A DNA stretch of 64,000 nucleotides, from assembly GCF_001425175.1 (NCBI RefSeq), contig NZ_LMDV01000001.1, positions 1,172,799 to 1,236,798 on the forward strand, in the 5' to 3' direction. Positions 17,635-26,951 of this stretch are shown here, piece by piece (the stretch's first letter is position 1; the number at the start of each line of letters is the position of its first letter). The position numbers and the translations under genes are program-made. The notes beneath the pieces are model-generated. The model was not told the origin of the DNA. It did no database searches and saw only the letters and a program-made list of their open reading frames with translations. This DNA comes from Nocardioides sp. Root1257 (GTDB taxonomy: Bacteria > Actinomycetota > Actinomycetes > Propionibacteriales > Nocardioidaceae).

Positions 17635-18648
17635 TCAGGCCTCCTGCGGGTAGCGGATCGTGTGGCACAGCGCCGGGAGCTCCCCGGACGCCAGGGCGAC
17701 CAGCACGTCGGGCAGGTCGGCGAAGTCGGACTCCCCCGTCAGCAGCACGTCGTACGCCGGGTCGCGCAACACCCGGAGCGCCATCGCCAGCCGGTCGGTG
17801 TGGGTGCGTCGGGACCGGCCGGCCACCACCCCGACCTGGCTCGAGCGGATCCGCAGCCGTCGCGAGTGGAACGCGCCGCCGAGGCGGAGGTCCACGCCCC
17901 GGTCGCCGTACCAGCTCAGGTCGAGCACCGTGCCCTCCGGCTCCAGCAGGTCGAGCGAGAGCTGCAGCCCGGCCGCCGACGCGCTGGTGTGCACCACCGC
18001 GTCCCGCCCGCCGGGCGCGTCCCCCGGGGTCGCGAACGCGACACCGAGCCGCTCGGCGACGCCCGCGCGTGACTCGTCGACGTCGACGAGGGTCACCTCG
18101 AGCTCCGGGATGCCGGCGAGCAGGCGGGCCACGCAGCACCCGACCATCCCGGCCCCGACGACGGCCACCCGGTCCCCGACGAGCGGCCCGAGGTCCCACA
18201 GCGCGTTGAGCGCGGTCTCGACCGTTCCCGCGAGCACGGCCCGGCGGGCGGGCACGCCGTCGGGGACCTCGACCACGGCCGACGCCGGCACGACGTACGC
18301 CGTCTGGTGCGGGTGCAGGCAGAACACGGTGCGGCCGAGGAGCGGGTCGGGCCCGGCCTCGACGACGCCGACACTGAGGTAGCCGTACTTGACCGGGCCG
18401 GGGAACGACCCGTCCTGGAACGGGGCCCGCATCTCCTCGCGCTGGCTCTCCGGCACGCCGCCCCGGAAGACCAGCGTCTCGGTGCCGCGGCTGACGCCGG
18501 AGTGACGGGTGCGCACCCGGACCTCGCCCACGTCCGGCCCGGCGAGCGCCACGGGACGGATCTCGCCGTGCCCCGGCGCGCGGACCCAGAACGCCGCCTC
18601 CGTGAACCCCGGCGGTGCGGTCTCCGTACGACTGGTCACACCCCACAC
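17635..18648 (-). CDS. Zinc-free MDR-family dehydrogenase
   Basis: 337 residues, medium-chain dehydrogenase/reductase fold. The Rossmann motif [17 protein letters not shown] and acidic end LVDVDES indicate NAD(P) binding. The catalytic-zinc Cys is absent ([13 protein letters not shown] where alcohol dehydrogenases have GVCHTD), and the four-Cys structural zinc loop is missing, so it is not an ordinary alcohol dehydrogenase. First gene of the operon that runs to ribA, with one base before the PTPS homologue. The start is GTG 18648 or 18639. The divergent gene begins only 11 bases away, so the promoters must overlap coding DNA. Confidence 0.82.
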   Translation of the reverse strand: MWGVTSRTETAPPGFTEAAFWVRAPGHGEIRPVALAGPDVGEVRVRTRHSGVSRGTETLVFRGGVPESQREEMRAPFQDGSFPGPVKYGYLSVGVVEAGPDPLLGRTVFCLHPHQTAYVVPASAVVEVPDGVPARRAVLAGTVETALNALWDLGPLVGDRVAVVGAGMVGCCVARLLAGIPELEVTLVDVDESRAGVAERLGVAFATPGDAPGGRDAVVHTSASAAGLQLSLDLLEPEGTVLDLSWYGDRGVDLRLGGAFHSRRLRIRSSQVGVVAGRSRRTHTDRLAMALRVLRDPAYDVLLTGESDFADLPDVLVALASGELPALCHTIRYPQEA

Positions 18649-18659
18649 ACGGAGGCACC

Positions 18660-20702
18660 GTGCCGCTGGTTCACCGTCCTGCCGACCTCATCACCGGCAT
18701 CCGGGCTGCCCTCGCGGTCGTGATCGCGGTCCTCGGCCCCACCGGCCGGGGGCTCACGCTCGTCGTCGTGGCGCTCGCGCTGGACTGGGTCGATGGGCAG
18801 GTCGCGCGTCGGACCGGCACCACCAGTGCGTTCGGCGCGCGCTTCGACATGGAGACCGACGCGTTCCTGATCTTGGTGCTCAGCGTGTACGCGGCCGCCG
18901 AGCACGGCTGGTGGGTGCTGCTGATCGGGGCGGCTCGCTACCTGCTCTGGCTCGCCGAGCGGGTGCTGCCGTGGCTGCGCCGGCCGGTGCCGCCGCGCTA
19001 CTGGCGCAAGGTCGTCGCCGCGGTGGCCGGCATCGGGCTGGCGATCGCGGTGTCCGGACTGCTGCCTGCGGCGGCCGACGAGGCGCTGCTGCTCGGCGTG
19101 CTCGCCCTGCTCGCGGAGTCCTTCGGCCGTGACGTGTGGTGGCTGTGGCGCACCCGCACCGAGGAGGTGGCCTACCCCCGCGGTGGCGGCGTCACCCTGC
19201 TGGCGCTGGGTGCGGTCTGGCTGGCGCTCACGCTCCCCCAGGAACCTGGCGACCTGGTGCGGCTGCCGGTCGACGCCCTGCTGCTGCTCGCGCTCGCGCT
19301 GCTCCCCTGGCGGGGACTGCGTCGTACGGCGGCGCTCCTGCTCGGCCTCGTGCTCGGCGTGGTCGTGGTGCTGCGGGTGCTCGACCTCGGCTTCGAGCGG
19401 ATCCTGGACCGGCCCTTCGACCCGACCGCCGACTGGGTCTACCTCGGGCCGGGCGTCGGTGTGCTGGGCGACTCGATCGGCGTCCCGGCCGCGCGCGCGG
19501 TCGCGGTCGTCGCGGTCCTGCTCGTCGTCGCCGTCCTCGTGGCGCTCCCGCTCGCCACGGTCCGGGTGGCCGGCACCGTCACGCACCACCGGCGGACCGC
19601 CGCGGTCCTCTCCGGGGTCCTCGTCCTCGCCGGCCTCACCCAGATCGGCTCGACGAACGCCGCGGCACTCGCCTACGACGAGGTCGCGCAGGTGCGGGCC
19701 GACCTCGCCGATCGGGAGACGTTCGGTCGCGAGATCGCGGCGGACCCCTACGCGGACGTCCCCGGCTCCCGCCTGCTGACGGGGCTGCGCGGCAAGGACG
19801 TGCTCATCGTCTTCGTCGAGTCCTACGGCCGGGTCGCCGTGCAGGGCACGTCGTACTCACCCGGCGTCGACGACGTCCTCGACCGGGGCAGCCGACGCCT
19901 GCACCGGGCCGGGTACGCCGCCCGCAGCGCCTTCCTCACCTCACCGACCTTCGGCGCGGCCAGCTGGCTGGCCCACTCGACCCTGCAGTCGGGTGTGTGG
20001 GCCGACAGCCAGCGTCGCTACGACCAGCTCCTCGGCGCCGACCGCCTGACGCTCACGTCGGCGTTCGGCCGGGCGGGCTGGCGCACGGTCTTCGACGTGC
20101 CGGCGAACACCCGGGACTGGCCCGAGGGTGCGGACTACTACGGCTTCGACCATCTCTACGACTCCCGCGACGTCGGCTACCGCGGCCCGGAGTTCGGCTA
20201 CGCGCCGATGCCCGACCAGTACACGCTCAGCGCCTTCCAGCGCCTCGAGCTCGACCCCGCGGACCGCCCGCCGGTGATGGCGGAGATCGACCTCGTCTCC
20301 AGCCACCACCCGTGGGCGCCGTCGCCGCTGCTGGTGCCGTGGGACCAGGTGGGCGACGGGTCGGTCTTCGACGGCTCGCCGACCCAGCCGGGCTCGTCGG
20401 ACGTGCAGACGCTCTACGGCCAGTCGATCGAGTACACGATGGACACGCTCGTCTCCTGGCTCGAGCAGCAGCCCGACCCCGACCTCGTGCTGCTGGTGCT
20501 CGGTGACCACCAGCCGCACTCCTACGTCTCGGGCGCCCACCCCGGCCACGACGTGCCGGTCTCGGTCATCGCGCGCGACCCCGGCGTCGTACGCCGGATC
20601 GCCGACTGGGGCTGGCAGCCCGGGCTGCACCCGTCTCCGGACGCGCCTGTGTGGCGCATGGACACGGTGCGCGACCGGTTCCTGGAGACCTTCAGCTCCT
20701 GA
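18660..20702 (+). CDS. CDP-alcohol phosphotransferase fused to a sulfatase-fold domain
   Basis: 680 residues from GTG 18660, with GGAGG 4 bases upstream. The N-terminal domain (1-175) has the complete CDP-alcohol phosphotransferase signature D42-x2-D45-G46-x2-A49-R50-x8-G59-x3-D63-x3-D67, which transfers a phospho-alcohol from a CDP carrier. A run of transmembrane helices leads to about residue 330. From about 375 to the end is an alkaline-phosphatase/sulfatase-superfamily domain, resembling lipoteichoic acid synthase, with VFVESYGR near 383 and GDHQPH near 614. It is probably an envelope enzyme that builds and then modifies a lipid headgroup. It is divergent from the MDR/PTPS/GT4 operon. The pairing of these two domains is uncommon. 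Confidence 0.85.
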   Translation: MPLVHRPADLITGIRAALAVVIAVLGPTGRGLTLVVVALALDWVDGQVARRTGTTSAFGARFDMETDAFLILVLSVYAAAEHGWWVLLIGAARYLLWLAERVLPWLRRPVPPRYWRKVVAAVAGIGLAIAVSGLLPAAADEALLLGVLALLAESFGRDVWWLWRTRTEEVAYPRGGGVTLLALGAVWLALTLPQEPGDLVRLPVDALLLLALALLPWRGLRRTAALLLGLVLGVVVVLRVLDLGFERILDRPFDPTADWVYLGPGVGVLGDSIGVPAARAVAVVAVLLVVAVLVALPLATVRVAGTVTHHRRTAAVLSGVLVLAGLTQIGSTNAAALAYDEVAQVRADLADRETFGREIAADPYADVPGSRLLTGLRGKDVLIVFVESYGRVAVQGTSYSPGVDDVLDRGSRRLHRAGYAARSAFLTSPTFGAASWLAHSTLQSGVWADSQRRYDQLLGADRLTLTSAFGRAGWRTVFDVPANTRDWPEGADYYGFDHLYDSRDVGYRGPEFGYAPMPDQYTLSAFQRLELDPADRPPVMAEIDLVSSHHPWAPSPLLVPWDQVGDGSVFDGSPTQPGSSDVQTLYGQSIEYTMDTLVSWLEQQPDPDLVLLVLGDHQPHSYVSGAHPGHDVPVSVIARDPGVVRRIADWGWQPGLHPSPDAPVWRMDTVRDRFLETFSS

Positions 20703-20705
20703 GGC

Positions 20706-21398
20706 TCAGCCGTCGAGCCGGAGGACCGGCTGACCGTCGGCGGCGCGCACCTCGACCGAGGCGATGTCGTCGGTGTCCAGCGCGGTCGCGCCGGTGAGGT
20801 GCATGGTCCTGCCGGGCAGCGCCTTCCAGGTCGCCACCTGCTCGACCGCCCCGTCCGTCGTCCGCACGACGAGCGAGTACGTCGGCGCCGGGTCGTCGTG
20901 GTGGTAGCCACCGCTCGGCTCGTCGTAGCTGCAGGTCAGGTCGAGGCGGGTGCCCCACGCGACCGAGGTGAGCGCGACGCTGGCGTCGACCCGGTCCTGG
21001 TCGAGGGGCGTCATCGTCTGCGAGACGGCGGTCGGGGGCGGCTCGTCCTCGGAGGCCACCGCAACCACGGTCGCGCTCGCGGCGGCGACTGCGACCACGG
21101 CGGCGGCAGCGGCCAGCCCGACCGCCCAGCGCCGGCGGCGCTGCTGGCGGCGTACGCCGTCGACGAGGCGCGGCAGCAGGGTCTCGGGCAGGGGCTCGGG
21201 CGGGGGTGCGGACTCGACCTCGTCGAGCGACAGCCGGCCGAGCAGGCCGGGCAGCCCGGCGATCTGGCGCACCGACGCGGCGCACTCGGGGCAGGTCGCG
21301 AGATGACGCTCGAACGCGAGCCGCTCGGCCGGTGGCAGGGCGCCGAGGACGTAGGCGGCGTCGTCGTGCGCGAGCTCGCAGCCATGCAGGTCGTTCAT
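20706..21398 (-). CDS. Anti-sigma factor with zinc-finger (zf-HC2) domain
   Basis: 230 residues. The cytoplasmic N-terminus has the H32-x3-C36-x2-C39 zinc motif (HLATCPEC). One transmembrane helix lies near 91-112, and the exterior C-terminal domain resembles an anti-sigma-K type sensor. It would hold the adjacent sigma factor at the membrane until an envelope or redox signal arrives. The ATG overlaps the sigma factor stop by 4 bases. The stop is 3 bases from the convergent phosphotransferase gene. Confidence 0.88.
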   Translation of the reverse strand: MNDLHGCELAHDDAAYVLGALPPAERLAFERHLATCPECAASVRQIAGLPGLLGRLSLDEVESAPPPEPLPETLLPRLVDGVRRQQRRRRWAVGLAAAAAVVAVAAASATVVAVASEDEPPPTAVSQTMTPLDQDRVDASVALTSVAWGTRLDLTCSYDEPSGGYHHDDPAPTYSLVVRTTDGAVEQVATWKALPGRTMHLTGATALDTDDIASVEVRAADGQPVLRLDG

Positions 21399-21916
21399 GC
21401 CACCACCCCCATCTCCTCGAGCGCGAGCCGCAGCGCGCGCAGCGCGTAGTGCGTGCGGGACTTGACCGTCCCGGGCGGGACGCCGAGGCGCTCGGCGGCC
21501 TCGGCGACGGGCAGGCCCCGGTAGTAGCACTCCACCAGCACCGCGCGGTGCTCGGCCGAGAGGCGCTCGAGTGCGTCGGCCACCACCCACGAGAGCAGCA
21601 CCTGGTCGGTGCGGTCGGCCTCGCCGGCCCCGTCCGGGACCTCGGGGACGGACACCTCGCTCTGCGACCGCTTGGTGCGCCACTCGTCGATCACGATGTT
21701 GCGGGCCACGGTGAAGAGCCACGCGCGCACCGAGCCCTGGGACTCGTCGAGCGCCGGCATCCGGCGCCACGCGCGCAGCAGGGTCTCCTGGACGACGTCC
21801 TCCGCCCGCGCCCGGTCGTGGCCGGTCAGGCGCAGGCAGTAGCCCCACAGCGCGGGCGCGTGCTCGTCGTGCAGCTGCTGCATCAGCGCCACCGGGTTCC
21901 CCGGGCTCTCCGCCAT
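21395..21916 (-). CDS. ECF RNA polymerase sigma factor (SigK/SigL-like)
   Basis: 173 residues from ATG 21914-21916, directly preceded by GGAGG. Region 2 contains LRLTGHDRARAEDVVQETLLRAWRR and AWLFTVARNIVIDEWR; region 4 has LSAEHRAVLVECYYRGLPVAEAAERLGVPPGTVKSR. Together with the overlapping anti-sigma gene it forms a standard membrane-signal module. A TGAACC-N16-CGTG sequence just upstream suggests autoregulation. Confidence 0.93.
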   Translation of the reverse strand: MAESPGNPVALMQQLHDEHAPALWGYCLRLTGHDRARAEDVVQETLLRAWRRMPALDESQGSVRAWLFTVARNIVIDEWRTKRSQSEVSVPEVPDGAGEADRTDQVLLSWVVADALERLSAEHRAVLVECYYRGLPVAEAAERLGVPPGTVKSRTHYALRALRLALEEMGVVA

Positions 21917-21934
21917 CTCCACCTCCACCCCTGA

Positions 21935-21960
21935 CACGGACGGTACGGCGCCCGGGTTCA
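21935..21960 (-). promoter_or_regulatory. Possible ECF-type autoregulatory promoter
   Basis: On the minus strand TGAACC (21955-21960) is followed after 16 bases by CGTG (21935-21938), close to the TGAAC/CGTC pattern of actinobacterial ECF promoters. A second TGAAC lies a little further upstream. It is 18 bases before the sigma factor start. Confidence 0.35.
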
Positions 21961-21987
21961 GTCGGAGGGTGTTCAGGTGGAGCCCGG

Positions 21988-24162
21988 TCAGCCGTGCTTC
22001 TCCTCGAGCGCCTCCGTGAGCAGGCCGACCAGCGCCTCGAGCTGGACGTCGACCGAGGTCGCGACCGTCTCGCCGGCGCCGTCGAGCGCACGGGCCGCGA
22101 GGCCGGCCTTGCTGTCGATGAGCTCGGCGATCCGGGTGTCGATCGTCTGCGCGGCGATGATCCGCCACGCGGTGACCGGCTCGGACTGGCCGATGCGGTG
22201 CACCCGGTCGATGGCCTGGGTCTGCTCGGCGTCGGTCCACGAGAGCTCGGCGAGCACCAGGTTGGACGCGACCTGCAGGTTGATGCCGACGCCGGCCGCG
22301 GTCAGCGAGCAGACGATGACCTCGACCTCCGGGTCGTTCACGAAGTCGGCGATGTTCTGCTCGCGGGTCTTGGTGCTCTGGTCGCCGCGGATCGAGGAGT
22401 AGCGGATGCCGCGGCGGGCGAACGTCTCCTCGGCGGTGTCCATCACGTCGATGTGCTTGGCGAAGAAGACGACCTTGCCGACGCTGCGGGCCAGCTGGGC
22501 CGCGTAGTCGGCGGCGAGCGCCGACTTCGCCTGGCCGATGTGGCGCATCATCGTGAAGACGTTCTCGCCCGACGTGCTGTCGGTGTCCTCGCGCTCCCAG
22601 GTCGCGACCTGGCGCACCAGCGCGTGGTCGATGCCCTCGACAGTCCGGCCCGACGTACGGGTCGCGAGCGCCGTCTCGTAGCGCTCGACCATCCGGCGGG
22701 CCAGCTCGCGCTCGGCGTCGCGGATCGAGCGACCGACCTCGCCGTCGAGCTCGACCGGCAGGTCGGCGACCCGGCGGGCCGGGATGTCGGCGGCGACGTC
22801 GACCTTGCGGCGGCGCACGATGCCCATGTCGACGACGCAGCGGCGTGCGGCCGGGTAGAACGCCGGGTCGGCCGGCGTCAGGCCGGTCTCCTCGAGCGGA
22901 CCCATCAGCTCCGCGAGCGGCTTCTTGTCGTCGATCCAGCCGAGGAACTGCCAGATCGCCCGGAAGTCCTCGATGTCGTTGATCAGCGGCGTGCCGGTCA
23001 GCGCCATCAGCAGCGGCCGGACCGTGCGCTGACGGATCTGCTCGGAGAGGTGCAGCACGTGCTGCGAGCGCTGGGAGGACTTGTTCTTGATGAAGTGCGC
23101 CTCGTCGACGACCATGCCGCGGAAGCCGTGGTCGGCCATCCAGCCGACGTGCCGGTCGAGCACCTCGTAGTTGACGACCACGATGTCGGCGAAGCCGTCG
23201 ATGTCCTCGCCGTCGCCGTGGATGACGGCCACCGCGCGGTGGGGGGTCCAGATGCCGGCCTCGCGGGCCCAGTTCATCTTGACGACGTTGGGCACCACGA
23301 CGAGCAGCGGGAACGCCTTCGCGGCCTCGGCGGCCAGCAGCGACTGGGCGGTCTTGCCGAGGCCGGGCTCGTCGGCGAGCAGGAAGGTGCGGTGCCCCTG
23401 GCGCGCGGCCTCGACCAGCTGCGCCTGGTGGTGCATCAGCTCGTGGGAGCCCGCGGCCTGCAGCGACGCGGGCTCGGGCAGCGCCATGCACGAGGTCGCG
23501 CCGGCGCCGGCGAACTCGAACGAGCGGAAGAGCGGGCCGAGCAGCTCCCAGGTCGCGAGGCGGTGGGTCAGCGGCTTGCGGCCGATCGCGGAGAAGTCGG
23601 GGGCGAGGAACGGGTTGGCGAGCCGGCGGGAGACCACCGACTGCGGGACGACCCGGCGCTCGTGGTGGGTCTCGACGGCGGTCTCGTCGACCTCCGGGAC
23701 CTCCTCGACCTCGGCCTCGAGGCCGGCGGCGGCGATCATCTCCTTGCGCAGCTCCTTGGCGGCGTCGGAGATGACGGCGTCCTCGGCGAGCAGCGTGAAG
23801 AGGGTGGAGTCGCGGGCGGCCGTCTTCGCGAGGATCGTCGCGATGCCGTCGAGCCGCTTGAGCTGCTCGTTGCGCTGCGCGTCGGTGAGCTCGGTGTCGC
23901 CCTTGACCCGGATCCGCTCCTCGCGGGCGAGGAGCGCGACCACCTGGAACTTGGTGCGCACCCCCGGCATCGCCGAGCGACGCTCCACGGCGTTCTCGAC
24001 CTCGCGCACGGCGCGGGCGAGGACCGGGATGATCCCGTCGTTGTCGAGCGGCCGACGCCGTCCGTTGCGCTGGTTGCCCCCGCGCTGGGACGAGGAACGC
24101 TGCGCGTTGTTGCGCTGCGACGTACGGCGGCTGGCCGTCTGCTGCTGGCCCGATCGAGCCAA
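21988..24162 (-). CDS. SNF2-family DEAD/DEAH helicase
   Basis: Superfamily 2 ATPase of 724 residues. I choose TTG 24160-24162 because GAGGAGGGG lies 3 bases before it; the frame continues upstream without family-like sequence. The N-terminus is basic and Gln/Arg/Asn-rich. Walker A is DEPGLGKT near 265, the DEAH box is MVVDEAHFIKN, motif III is ALTGTPL, and the C-terminal lobe has the VHRIGQS motif of Swi2/Snf2 proteins. It translocates on DNA, probably in repair or fork restart (SMARCAL1/RapA-like). No nuclease or phage-defence partner is adjacent. Confidence 0.9.
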   Translation of the reverse strand: MARSGQQQTASRRTSQRNNAQRSSSQRGGNQRNGRRRPLDNDGIIPVLARAVREVENAVERRSAMPGVRTKFQVVALLAREERIRVKGDTELTDAQRNEQLKRLDGIATILAKTAARDSTLFTLLAEDAVISDAAKELRKEMIAAAGLEAEVEEVPEVDETAVETHHERRVVPQSVVSRRLANPFLAPDFSAIGRKPLTHRLATWELLGPLFRSFEFAGAGATSCMALPEPASLQAAGSHELMHHQAQLVEAARQGHRTFLLADEPGLGKTAQSLLAAEAAKAFPLLVVVPNVVKMNWAREAGIWTPHRAVAVIHGDGEDIDGFADIVVVNYEVLDRHVGWMADHGFRGMVVDEAHFIKNKSSQRSQHVLHLSEQIRQRTVRPLLMALTGTPLINDIEDFRAIWQFLGWIDDKKPLAELMGPLEETGLTPADPAFYPAARRCVVDMGIVRRRKVDVAADIPARRVADLPVELDGEVGRSIRDAERELARRMVERYETALATRTSGRTVEGIDHALVRQVATWEREDTDSTSGENVFTMMRHIGQAKSALAADYAAQLARSVGKVVFFAKHIDVMDTAEETFARRGIRYSSIRGDQSTKTREQNIADFVNDPEVEVIVCSLTAAGVGINLQVASNLVLAELSWTDAEQTQAIDRVHRIGQSEPVTAWRIIAAQTIDTRIAELIDSKAGLAARALDGAGETVATSVDVQLEALVGLLTEALEEKHG

Positions 24163-24413
24163 GGACCCCTCCTCGGAGTGGCGGCCACGGGCACAGTGGG
24201 CGACGGATCGCACCCACCCAGCCCCGTGACCGGGACGTACAGACGTCGGACGAGACGGCCGGCAGGCCGACTCCCCGACGCGAACCGGACGGCGATTGCG
24301 GCAGCCGAACGGAGGAGACGCGGACCCGACGGGTCCGACGTCCCCGCCATGGTAGCGCGCCGTCCCCGCGCGCCGCACACCGATGCGGCCAGCGGGCGGA
24401 ACATACTGCAGCC

Positions 24414-25415
24414 ATGGCGCGCGGACTGCGGGCGTGGCTGCTGCCCGAGGGGCAGCGACGGACCCTCGACGAGCTGACCGACGACCTCGACCTCCGCTCG
24501 GGCGATGCGACGGCGAAGCGGTCGGCGTTCTGGACCATGCTGACGCTCTCCGCGGTGATCGCGTCGGCCGGCGTGCTGGCCGACTCCACCGCGACCGTGA
24601 TCGGCGCGATGATCATCGCCCCACTGTCGACCCCGATCATGGGCATGGCCGTCGCGGTGGTGAAGCAGCAGCGCAACTGGTCGCTGCTCTACGTCACGCT
24701 CGGTTCGCTCGAGGTGATCGCGATCGGCGCGATCGCCGTGCAGCTGCAGCCCGGCATCGTGCTGCTCGACAACTCGCAGATCTCCGGACGCACCTCCCCC
24801 GGCCTGGTGGACCTGGTCGCGGCACTCGCGACCGGGCTCGCCGGCGCGGTCGCCCTGGCTCGCCGCGACGTCGCCGCGGTGCTCCCGGGCGTGGCGATCG
24901 CGATCTCCCTGGTCCCGCCCCTGGCGGTGGTCGGGGTGTGCCTGGGCGCCGGCGAGCTCGAGCTGGCACTCGGAGCACTGGTGCTCTTCCTGTCGAACAC
25001 CCTGGCGCTGGTGCTCGCGGGTATCGCCATGTTCACGCTGCTCGGCTACACCGACGAGGCGCTGGTCCGCGCCGACCGCTTCCGCGGTCGCACGTACGTC
25101 GTGCTGGCCGTCGTCGGTGTGCTCGTCACGATCCCGCTCGCCGCCAACACGGTGGCCACCTTCGTCCTCACCCGGTGGGAGAACGACGTCCAGGACACCG
25201 CCGAGACGTGGCTCGCAGACACCCCGGACGCCCAGGTCACCGACGTCGAGTTCCACGCACTGGTGGCCTATGTCTACGTCCAGCACTCGGGTGAGCTGCC
25301 GTCGTACGCCCGCCTGCTCTCCGAGCTCGGCGACGTGCTGCCGGACGGCATCAAGGTCGTGGTCGACTCGACTGTCGGCCAGGAGGTTCCGATCGGGACC
25401 GTGGGCGACGGGTGA
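24414..25415 (+). CDS. DUF389 membrane protein
   Basis: 333 residues, five to six transmembrane helices. The family is clear from SAVIASAGVLADSTATVIGAMIIAPLSTPIMGMAVAV. These proteins are of unknown function (sometimes named from TIGR00341). The C-terminal 90 residues form a soluble domain. It is divergent from the SNF2 gene across 251 bases. Its stop codon abuts that of the convergent aldehyde dehydrogenase (TGATCA). Confidence 0.88.
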   Translation: MARGLRAWLLPEGQRRTLDELTDDLDLRSGDATAKRSAFWTMLTLSAVIASAGVLADSTATVIGAMIIAPLSTPIMGMAVAVVKQQRNWSLLYVTLGSLEVIAIGAIAVQLQPGIVLLDNSQISGRTSPGLVDLVAALATGLAGAVALARRDVAAVLPGVAIAISLVPPLAVVGVCLGAGELELALGALVLFLSNTLALVLAGIAMFTLLGYTDEALVRADRFRGRTYVVLAVVGVLVTIPLAANTVATFVLTRWENDVQDTAETWLADTPDAQVTDVEFHALVAYVYVQHSGELPSYARLLSELGDVLPDGIKVVVDSTVGQEVPIGTVGDG

Positions 25416-26942
25416 TCAGACCGTGAAGTCCACGCCCTGCGCGAGCGGCAGCTCGCCGGAGAAGTTCACCGTGTTGGTGGCCCGACGCATGTAGGCGCGC
25501 CAGGCGTCCGAGCCGGACTCACGCCCGCCTCCGGTCTCCTTCTCGCCGCCGAACGCGCCGCCGATCTCGGCGCCGGAGGTCCCGATGTTGACGTTGACGA
25601 TGCCGCAGTCCGACCCTTCGGGAGACAGGAAGAGCTCGGCCTCGGCCTGGTCGGAGGTGAAGACGCTCGACGACAGTCCCTGGGGCACCGCGTTGTTGAG
25701 GTCGATCGCGCCGGCGAAGTCGTCGTAGGGCAGCACGTAGAGCAGCGGCGCGAAGGTCTCGCGCGCCACGACCTCGGTCTGGGCGTCCATCCGTACGATC
25801 GCCGGGCGCGCGTAGAACGCGTCGGGGGCGACGTCGTCGAGGGCCCGGCCGCCGCCGGCGACCAGCTTGCCGCCGTCGCCCGTCGCCGCCGAGATCGCCG
25901 ACTCCATCGCGTCGTACGCGCGCTGGTTGATCATGGGGCCGACCAGGGTGCCGTCGGCCATCGGGTTGCCGATCGGCAGCCGCCCGTACGCCGAGGCGAG
26001 CCGGTCGGTCAGCTCGTCGACGACGCTGGTGTGGGCGATCACGCGCCGCATCGTGGTGCAGCGCTGGCCCGCCGTACCGGCCGCGGAGAAGACGATGCCG
26101 CGGACCGCGAGGTCGAGGTCGGCGCTGCCGGAGACGACCGCCGCATTGTTGCCGCCGAGCTCGAGCAGGCTGCGGCCGAAGCGCTCGGCGACGCGCGGTC
26201 CGACGAGCCGACCCATCCGGGTCGATCCGGTGGCGCTGAGCAGGGCGACCCCGGGGTGCTCGACCAGCGCCTGGCCGACCTCAGGACCACCGAGCAGCAC
26301 CTGCGACAGCGCCTCGGGTGCTCCCTGCTCGGCGATCGCCCGCGCCAGCACGGCGTGGCAGGCCAGCGAGGTGAGCGGGGTGAGCTCGGAGGGCTTCCAG
26401 ACGACCGGGTCACCGCAGACGAGGGCGACCGCCGTGTTCCACGACCAGACCGCGGCGGGGAAGTTGAAGGCGGAGACGACACCGACCACGCCGAGCGGGT
26501 GCCAGGTCTCCATCAGCCGGTGGCCCGGCCGCTCCGAGGGCATCGTGCGGCCGTAGAGCTGGCGCGACAGCCCGACGGCGAAGTCGCAGATGTCGATCAT
26601 CTCCTGGATCTCGCCACGGGCCTCGGAGGTGATCTTCCCGGCCTCGATGCTGACCAGGACGGCCAGGTCGTCCTGGTGCTCGGCGAGCAGCTCGCCGAAG
26701 CGCTTCACCAGCGCCCCGCGCGCCGGCGCCGGGACCTTGCGCCAGGCCCGGAACGCCTCCTCGGCGCGGCCCACCGCCTCGTCGACGTACGCCGCGTCGC
26801 GCCACGCCAGCGTCGTGACCTGCTGGCCGTTGATCGGCGAGCGGGTCTGCACGTCGCCCGCGAGAGCATCGACGTCGACCCCGCAGCGGCGGGCGGTGTC
26901 GAGGGCCAGCGCGGACAGCTCGGACTGGGTGGGGATCGTCAT
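25416..26942 (-). CDS. ALDH7-type aldehyde dehydrogenase
   Basis: 508 residues. Closest in pattern to alpha-aminoadipic semialdehyde / piperideine-6-carboxylate dehydrogenase (ALDH7A1 group): FAVGLSRQLYGRTMPSERPGH, NFPAAVWSWNTA, ELGGNNAAVV and the catalytic GTAGQRCTT. Active-site residues are Asn160, Glu261 and Cys295. It oxidises an aldehyde with NAD. Last gene of the sulfatase-FGE-HAD-oxidase operon, 9 bases after the FAD oxidase. The pair could convert pipecolate to aminoadipate (inference). Substrate not proven by sequence. Confidence 0.9.
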   Translation of the reverse strand: MTIPTQSELSALALDTARRCGVDVDALAGDVQTRSPINGQQVTTLAWRDAAYVDEAVGRAEEAFRAWRKVPAPARGALVKRFGELLAEHQDDLAVLVSIEAGKITSEARGEIQEMIDICDFAVGLSRQLYGRTMPSERPGHRLMETWHPLGVVGVVSAFNFPAAVWSWNTAVALVCGDPVVWKPSELTPLTSLACHAVLARAIAEQGAPEALSQVLLGGPEVGQALVEHPGVALLSATGSTRMGRLVGPRVAERFGRSLLELGGNNAAVVSGSADLDLAVRGIVFSAAGTAGQRCTTMRRVIAHTSVVDELTDRLASAYGRLPIGNPMADGTLVGPMINQRAYDAMESAISAATGDGGKLVAGGGRALDDVAPDAFYARPAIVRMDAQTEVVARETFAPLLYVLPYDDFAGAIDLNNAVPQGLSSSVFTSDQAEAELFLSPEGSDCGIVNVNIGTSGAEIGGAFGGEKETGGGRESGSDAWRAYMRRATNTVNFSGELPLAQGVDFTV

Positions 26943-26951
26943 GGTCCGTTC

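Noticed and set aside
22000..24162. SNF2 helicase as part of a phage-defence island
   Set aside because: Neighbours are a sigma/anti-sigma pair and a DUF389 gene; no nuclease, methylase or other defence partner is present.
21395..24676. Frame extending the ECF sigma factor upstream for about 900 codons
   Set aside because: The extension lies in another frame of the SNF2 gene; the sigma factor has its own GGAGG and ATG.
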